Assembly: GCA_025349905.2 (NCBI GenBank)
Contig: MU625048.1
Location: 1 to 13,008, forward strand
From: Blastocladiella britannica
Lineage: Eukaryota; Blastocladiomycota; Blastocladiomycetes; Blastocladiales; Blastocladiaceae
Reading direction: 5' to 3'
Length of the DNA stretch: 13,008 nucleotides
The position numbers were made by a program, and so were the translations under genes. The stretch's first letter is position 1, and every line of letters begins with the position of its first letter. Positions 7,901 to 13,008 of this stretch are shown one piece after another. Under the pieces are notes generated by a model, which did not search any database, had not been told where the DNA came from, and was given only the letters and a program-made list of their open reading frames with translations.

Positions 7901-10900
7901 CGACATGACCAATGTGCAAATGGCGCAGCGGCGCCGCGACCGGCTCGCTCGCACTGCCATCAAGCGATCTGAGCAGGCGGCGACCGCCTTTGACGATCTG
8001 GCTATTGCTACGCCGGACACGGCGCTGGGCTTGCCCGCACCCAAGGTAACGGCAGCGTTTGGAGCCCCGAGCCCATCGACGCCAGTTACGGCGCGAACGC
8101 CGCCGACAACTGGTAGTAGCGGCAGTCCCGCAGCCAATCCGTTCCAACTCGGCACCGCGTTCAAGCTGCCACCGCAAAAGCCTCTGCCCTCCTCGCCCAC
8201 CATTGGCCGGCTGCACCCGCACTCGTCCAGTCCGTTTGGAACAGCAGCAACAACACCACCTGCACAGCCCTCGTTTGGCGCCGCAATGGCGTCCCTCTCC
8301 TTGTTTGCGCCCAAAGCGTCGCAGATGTCAACGTCGTCCAAGGACAGCAGTCCGCCACCCGTGCTGTTTGGCGGCGTGCCAGTAGCCAACCCGCTGCTCA
8401 AGCCCGAAACGAGCGCCGTGCCGCCCGTGTCTCCGGGCATGCCAGTTCCGGATGGTGCTCAGGCAGCATTGCCTGATGATGACGTTGATGAAGCTGAAGC
8501 TGAATCGGCTGACGGCAAGGAGGATTGGGAGATGCAAGACCCGTCTTCGGTGGACTCGCTTAACGGTAGTGCGGGTCAGCTGCAAGCGGCCGAGTCGACG
8601 GACGAGGACGAGGACGATGCACAGGTGCGCTCATGTCGTTTTTTTATTATTGTTTGGATTCTGAAAACTTACACTGCCCGTCGCAGGATGCACCGCCATC
8701 GCCCTCCCCAAGACCGACACCGGCAGCTGGATTTTCATTCACGGGCGCATCCTTCCGCGCCGCCGCAGCCGCACCCGCCGCTCCTGCTTCCACCCAATCG
8801 CCATTTACATTCACATCGCCCCCATTCGGTCAAGCCACTCCGCCGCGACCGGCCCGTCCAGGATCGGCTGCTGCAAGCAGTACTTCGCCGCACCCGTTCA
8901 GTTTCACGGCACCTCCCATGCCATTCAACGCGTCCAAGTTCACCACCACCGTTTCGTCCACCGCGGTCGTAGGCGCCGAGTCGATGACCCCGTTTTCGCT
9001 TCTCCCGACCCCTGCCTTAGCAACGGACGCACTGCCCATGCCGGCCACTGGAGGAGCACCAACGTTCTCTTTCAGTTTGGGAGCTACGGCGAGTGGAGGT
9101 GCATTGCAGCCGAGTTTTGCGTCGCCGCAGAAGAAGCTGCCGTCAGTGGCCGATAGTCCTGTTGCCACACCGAGAACCGAGACGGCGGCTGCCCCCTCTG
9201 GTAGTACTCAGGATGAGGACGGCGGCCACGACGAGGAAGAAGCTGCTGCTGCTACTGGCGGTGATGAGGCAGAGGAAGCCGAATCGGCATTTTTCGAGCC
9301 AGCGGACACATCGGCATCGTTCGAGAGCTTTGGATTCGGGTCCGAAATCATGCTCCTTCCCGTGGCCGCACCTCCGATGACCACCGGCAGTGGTGGGTCG
9401 CGGAAGAAATCGAAATCACGGTCGCGCTCTCGGTCGCGGTCGCGTGGACGGCAGCCATCGTCGCCACCGCCGGTGAAGGAGACGGTCGGCTCTGATGATC
9501 TGGAAGGGGCGGCGACTGGACCGTCATCGGTGCAGCCGCCAGTGGGGCTGGAAGTTGAACTTGCGCCTCATCAAGTGCCAGCGCCACGGTCGCGCTCTAA
9601 CTCGCCGCGGTCGCTCTCAAACTCGCCCAAGCCCAAGCCCGCTGCTGCTGCGGCTGCAGTTCATCGTGACGCTGATCAACTGGAAGAGGAAGAGGAGGAG
9701 CACGCACATGCATCCCGGCACGTTGGGTTCGCGTCGAATGTGATCGAGCAGTCGCCACCTCTCCTGCCCGCATACGCAAGTGACACCGCCGAAGAAGCGC
9801 AAGAAGATGAACAAGAACAAGTCGACACTGAGGACTCGACGACCGATATTTACATTCAAGGCGCTGAAGAGTCGCTGGGCGACTTGACCTTGGACTCGAT
9901 GCCAGATGATGCTGACGCTGCTGCGCAAGTGGTTCTTGGCAGTGCTGATGGCGATGATGCAAATGACGCCGACCCAAGCGAAGGACAAGTAGAAGAAGGC
10001 AGCGACGACGCGGAAGCCGCCGCCAACGAGTCGCTGGTGGTGGTGCACTCGCGCGGGACCTCCTCGGACACCAACTCCACCGCGGCCCAGGACTTTGACG
10101 CGCAGCTGGCCGATATTTCGGACGTGATGCAGGACGGGCCCGAGCTCGACGAAATGGACCAGGAGCACTCGGTGGTGCTGGTGGATGCGAGCGGTGGGGA
10201 GGAGTTTAACGGCAGCGCCGAACTGGAACCGCTCAATGTGGACCTTTGCGACAACGTCCAGGAGCAAGTTGGGGAGGAAGGAGAAGAAGAAGAGGAAGAG
10301 GAACAGTCGACATCCCGGCCCCAGTCGCGCGCGTCGGTCGTGACGGCTGTGGGGGGCGCCGTGTCTCCACAGAGCCCGACGCGGTACTCCCATGCGCAAC
10401 ATCGCCACGAACCATTCAGTTCGACATCGCCATTGCCAAACCGCAACGTGCCGTCGCCCATCGCCGCCGCCGCGCCGTCGCACCCGCGGCCCATATCGGA
10501 CAGCCCCATCACCCCGATGTTTGCCATGGGCTCGTCGTCGGCCGAATTCTTCGAGCCGTCCGCGTCGTCACCCGGTGACGCCGACCTGCTTGGCGCCGGT
10601 GCCGACGATGGTGACGACGTGTGGGGGTCGACCTCAAGCATCAACTTTGAGTTTGCCGACGACAATGTTGATCCAATCGAGGACGTTCCAGCCCTTGGTG
10701 ATGGCGACAGTGAGGTGGACGCATTTGCGTCGACGTACCAGTCGAGCCCGTTTGCTGCCGCCACGGTCGCGCCCCTTGCCTGGGCGGTACCGCCTGTCGT
10801 CCGGCCACTCAGTAGCTCTGGCGACGCCAACAAGTTTGCGGACGTGCCTGTGCTCGACGATCAGCCCACAGAGGAATATGAGGAGAGCGATCCGCTGGCG

Positions 10901-11638
10901 GCAATACTTGGTGACGAAGAAGAGCAGGCAGAGGAGCTGGCCGACGTATCCCTTCCGCTCGCCGATACGAGCCTGCTGCTGCAAGCCGATAGCGCAGATC
11001 AAGATGAGCCAGACGCCAAGGAGAACGGCGATGGTCACGAGGACGCGCCTGAAGAGGACCTGGAGCATGACCAGTTTGGGGCGTATGAGATGGTCGCTCG
11101 TGACGTGGACGCATCGTCGCCGCCATCACCGTCACTGCTTCTGCCGACTGTAGGTGACGTCGTAGAGATCAGCAGTAGCACGCCGTTGTCAGGAACTGGG
11201 AGCGGCGAGCTGGTCACGCTCGAAGAAGCAGAAGGTGAAGAAGCAGAGCGGCACCACCAGCACTCGCCGTCGCCAGTTACCTCGCGCCCGGGATCGCCGA
11301 CGCCTCGTCCGTCGTCGCCAAATTCGCGCGTCGGGTCGCCCACGCCCCGCCCGTCCACATCCCCGACCCCGCGGCGGTCGCCATCGCCGATATCATTTGC
11401 ACCGAGCCTGCAGATCGCACCCCCGGCCACGCCTCCGCGCCAGATCATGCACACGCGTGTCTCGTCGACTTCACCGCCACCGTCCTCATCGTCGTCGTCG
11501 GCAGGCGCGTTGACGCCAGGTCGTGCACTGTTGTCAAGTGCAAGTCCTAGTCGTAAGAACAACTCCTCAACCAAGGGCAAAGGTAAAAGCAAGTCCAAGG
11601 GCAAGAAGACGCCCGGCCGCAAGTCGCATTGGTTCTGA
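4956..11638 (+). CDS. giant four-exon protein: helical N-terminus, FG/FSF-rich middle, acidic, RS/SP-rich, basic tail
   Basis: The family is not recognised. Exons 4956-5234, 5300-5370, 5435-8624 and 8687-11638 join in phase to give about 2163 residues. The start is fixed by an in-frame TAA at 4947 and has A at -3. Residues 1-795 are largely helical; the stretch ALLYAEALVEDQRFPDAERF (about 95-114) resembles one TPR-type helical hairpin. From about 800 the chain is Pro/Ser/Thr-rich. FG dipeptides occur near residues 992, 1050, 1062, 1094, 1226 and 1393, with FSF-type motifs near 1195-1300 (FSFTGASF, PFTFTSPPFG, TFSFSLG). An SR run (KSKSRSRSRSRSRGR) lies near 1420-1436, an acidic Glu/Asp region at about 1500-2010, Ser/Thr-Pro repeats including two GSPTPRP copies near 2041-2085, and a Lys/Gly tail (GKGKSKSKGKKTPGRKSHWF) at the end. 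An FG-type nucleoporin, or another nuclear scaffold regulated by proline-directed kinases, is a reasonable guess only. Confidence 0.8.
5235..5299 (+). other. intron 1 of the 4956-11638 gene
   Basis: Phase-0 intron, 65 nt, donor GTCCGT, AT-rich second half, acceptor TCAACAG. Without it the frame stops at 5241-5243. The flanking exons continue into a helical TPR-like stretch. Confidence 0.7.
5371..5434 (+). other. intron 2 of the 4956-11638 gene
   Basis: 64 nt, donor GTAGGC, AT-rich, CAGTGACTTG as a possible branch site, acceptor TTAACCAG. It splits a codon after its second base. Splicing forms an Arg codon and enters the 3190-nt exon in its only long frame. Confidence 0.7.
8625..8686 (+). other. 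intron 3 of the 4956-11638 gene
   Basis: Phase-0 intron, 62 nt, donor GTGCGC, a T-rich core, acceptor CCGTCGCAG. It joins the acidic sequence ending DEDEDDAQ to DAPPSPSPRPTPAAG and links two frames that are each open for about 3 kb, so it is well supported. Confidence 0.8.
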
Positions 11639-11690
11639 ATCTTGGGTCAAATGCAGTCAATTCTTATCTTTCATTTGGGCAAAAAAAACT

Positions 11691-11774
11691 ATGGCCCCCT
11701 TGCCAGCGACGGACGATCGCCACACTTCCTCCACTTCATACACTGGTAGACCGAACTATAACCAGCAGGACTAG
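11691..11774 (+). CDS. upstream ORF before the last gene
   Basis: A 27-codon frame starts at ATG 11691 in strong context (A at -3, G at +4) after an A8 tract and ends at TAG 11772-11774. That is 7 bp before the next main ATG at 11782, in another frame. It occupies over half of the 143-bp gap after the giant gene. A translated leader peptide that dampens or regulates the downstream ORF is possible; no conserved peptide is recognised. Confidence 0.3.
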   Translation: MAPLPATDDRHTSSTSYTGRPNYNQQD

Positions 11775-11781
11775 TGCTAGC

Positions 11782-13008
11782 ATGGAACAGCAGCAGCCGG
11801 CGTGGATGTCGGCCGACTACACGGCTGCGTACGACTGGACCAACCCGCATGGATCGCAGGCACCGGCCGACCAGGGCCTGCACGCCGTCACAGCAGCAGC
11901 AGCACTCGATGGTATTGATGCAGTGGAGCAGCCCACAGCAACGCACTCGGTACCACCACCGCCAATACCGCCACCGCCAATAGCAACAGCAACAAACGCA
12001 GGGACAACGATCACCACCGGCCATGGCCTCTCGGCGCACGCGCGCGCGTACTTGGACCGCGGCGGCGACTACCTGTACGCGCTGTCGCTGGCCGACTATG
12101 CGCGTGCACGCACTATCCATGCGTCGTCCTCGTCCCCGGGAACCGTCGTTGACTTTCTTCCAGCTCCCCCGCCGCCCCGCATGTACACCGCCCCGGCCCT
12201 GGCCGAACGCGTCTCGCACTCGCTGCTGATGCCCGCGTGGCAGAGCATTCCGCCGTTCCCGCCCACGTGGATACCTACTTGTCCGCCATTGTCGTCTCGA
12301 TCGGACTTGCATCACCCTGGTCGTCGACGCCTGGAACGCCGCCTACCGTCGCCCGCGCTGGCGGCTCAGCATCAGCAGCAACTACAACAGCAATGGTGCG
12401 TCGCGGTCTCTCCTGCCGCGTACCGTGCGATCTTAGACGCCGACGGCGAGACGCGCGCTGCTGGGAGCGCTACTGCTGGTCCGCACGCACCCATCACCAC
12501 CACCACCGCCGCCGCCGCCGCCGCCGCAACGATGATGGTCCCTGCCCCAGTGATTCCTGACACGGTGATGCCTACCTCGGCGATGGGCCATGAGCCAGGA
12601 CGACCGGGAGTGGAAGATCCCGTCAACTTGCACACCCACCAGTCTCGAGCAATAAAGATGCAGCGGCCGCCTCGGGTCAAGCGCACCCGCCGTTATGCGG
12701 GCGACCCTATGGACGTGGATGGGCCCATGGCGGTCAAAGTGGGGGTAACGTCGCCGGGCTCTCCCACCACTGCTGCTGGTGCTGCTGCTGGTGTTGCTGC
12801 CTCTGCTTCTGCTTCTGCTTCTGCCTCTGCTTCCCAGACCACGCCAGCGGAGAATGGACCCGCTGCGGAGACGATCGAAAAAATGACGATGGAGCAAGTC
12901 CACGATCCTCCCGTCCCAGAAACGACCACCAGTATCCCGAATCTTCGCCACTGTACGCTTCTCTCTGTTTCTTTCCACCCCTCTCGTACTTATATACATT
13001 CCAAAAAA
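11782..13008 (+). CDS. unrecognised Gln/Pro/Ala-rich protein, 5' part, runs off window
   Basis: The family is not recognised. One frame is open from ATG 11782 (A at -3, G at +4) to the window end, 409 codons with no stop. It has a short Gln-rich start, PPPPIPPPPI near residues 59-68, a helical aromatic segment (ARAYLDRGGDYLYALSLADY, about 88-107), a Gln-rich stretch near 196-205, runs of Thr/Ala, a basic nuclear-signal-like patch (RPPRVKRTRRYAGD, about 299-312) and an Ala-Ser repeat. Codon bias moves to the two other frames between about 12235 and 12400, where WNAAYRRPRWRLS is encoded one frame over, and returns afterwards. Third-position G/C collapses after about 12952, and a GTACGC donor at 12953 suggests the exon ends there, with an intron reaching just beyond the window. 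The gene is 3'-incomplete. Confidence 0.55.
   Translation, partial: MEQQQPAWMSADYTAAYDWTNPHGSQAPADQGLHAVTAAAALDGIDAVEQPTATHSVPPPPIPPPPIATATNAGTTITTGHGLSAHARAYLDRGGDYLYALSLADYARARTIHASSSSPGTVVDFLPAPPPPRMYTAPALAERVSHSLLMPAWQSIPPFPPTWIPTCPPLSSRSDLHHPGRRRLERRLPSPALAAQHQQQLQQQWCVAVSPAAYRAILDADGETRAAGSATAGPHAPITTTTAAAAAAATMMVPAPVIPDTVMPTSAMGHEPGRPGVEDPVNLHTHQSRAIKMQRPPRVKRTRRYAGDPMDVDGPMAVKVGVTSPGSPTTAAGAAAGVAASASASASASASQTTPAENGPAAETIEKMTMEQVHDPPVPETTTSIPNLRHCTLLSVSFHPSRTYIHSKK
12496..12528 (+). repeat. ACC/GCC trinucleotide repeat
   Basis: Four ACC codons followed by six GCC and one GCA encode Thr4-Ala7 in the last gene. This is one of several simple-sequence tracts in its disordered regions. 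Confidence 0.7.
12799..12834 (+). repeat. (GCT TCT)n Ala-Ser repeat
   Basis: Six tandem copies of a GCY-TCY hexanucleotide encode alternating Ala-Ser. The near-identical units suggest recent slippage and likely length polymorphism. Confidence 0.75.
12953..13008 (+). other. probable start of an intron cut by the window end
   Basis: GTACGCTTCTC is followed by T/C-rich, AT-richer DNA unlike the preceding exon. With local intron sizes of 59-69 nt the acceptor would fall about 3-13 bases past the window. The frame happens to stay open, so exon continuation cannot be excluded. Confidence 0.4.

Noticed and set aside
6131..8440. Long open frames on the minus strand (257, 440 and 337 codons) opposite the giant gene
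   Set aside because: They mirror the high third-position G/C of the plus-strand exon, are Arg/Ser/Ala-rich without domains, and overlap one another in different frames. They are typical antisense by-products of GC-rich coding DNA.
9617..11622. Minus-strand open frames opposite the acidic and Ser/Pro-rich part of the giant gene
   Set aside because: Their Ser/Leu runs are the reverse complements of Asp/Glu/Ser codon repeats on the plus strand. No splice sites or start contexts support them.
12952..13008. WD40-like ending LLSVSFHPSRTYIHS in the last frame
   Set aside because: It looks like a WD-repeat strand, but third-position G/C falls sharply here, a GTACGC donor precedes it and the stretch is pyrimidine-rich. 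An intron is more likely, and no second repeat is visible.

Overview
The window looks like nuclear DNA of a GC-rich, compact, intron-bearing fungus. Coding stretches strongly prefer G or C at third positions. Introns are short (mostly 59-69 nt), GT-AG and more AT-rich than the exons. Predicted proteins are rich in Ala, Pro, Ser and Gly low-complexity runs. The one family I recognise, HbrB/Bit61/PRR5, is a TORC2 subunit of fungi and animals. A zoosporic fungus such as a blastocladiomycete would fit this composition and gene density, but that placement is inference. No rRNA, tRNA, CRISPR array or transposon was recognised.

Layout. 1-160: flanking DNA with a possible terminal exon on the minus strand. 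161-742 (-): a small unrecognised gene with one short intron and one apparent frame slip. 743-2127: a mostly unassigned stretch with a GT-rich tract, a possible broken small minus-strand gene (1272-1641) and a cluster of dyad-symmetric sequences just before the next gene. 2128-3010 (+): an unrecognised three-exon gene with two well-formed introns and two mutually compensating frame slips. 3199-4908 (+): the single-exon HbrB-like TORC2 subunit, preceded by a short uORF whose stop overlaps its ATG. 4956-11638 (+): a four-exon gene for a protein of about 2163 residues starting only 47 bp after the HbrB stop. It has a long helical N-terminal half, a central region with scattered FG and FSF motifs, an acidic region, RS and SP clusters and a Lys-rich tail. 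11782-end (+): the 5' part of another Gln/Pro/Ala-rich gene, preceded by a uORF in strong start context and running off the window.

From 2128 onward all genes lie on the plus strand with gaps of 47-188 bp. The two central genes (3199-11638) are fully open apart from clear introns. The smaller genes on both flanks show places where coding character jumps frame without a splice site. This suggests either decayed genes or small indels in the assembly. Only the TORC2 assignment gives a function; the large disordered protein has nucleoporin-like features but was not identified.
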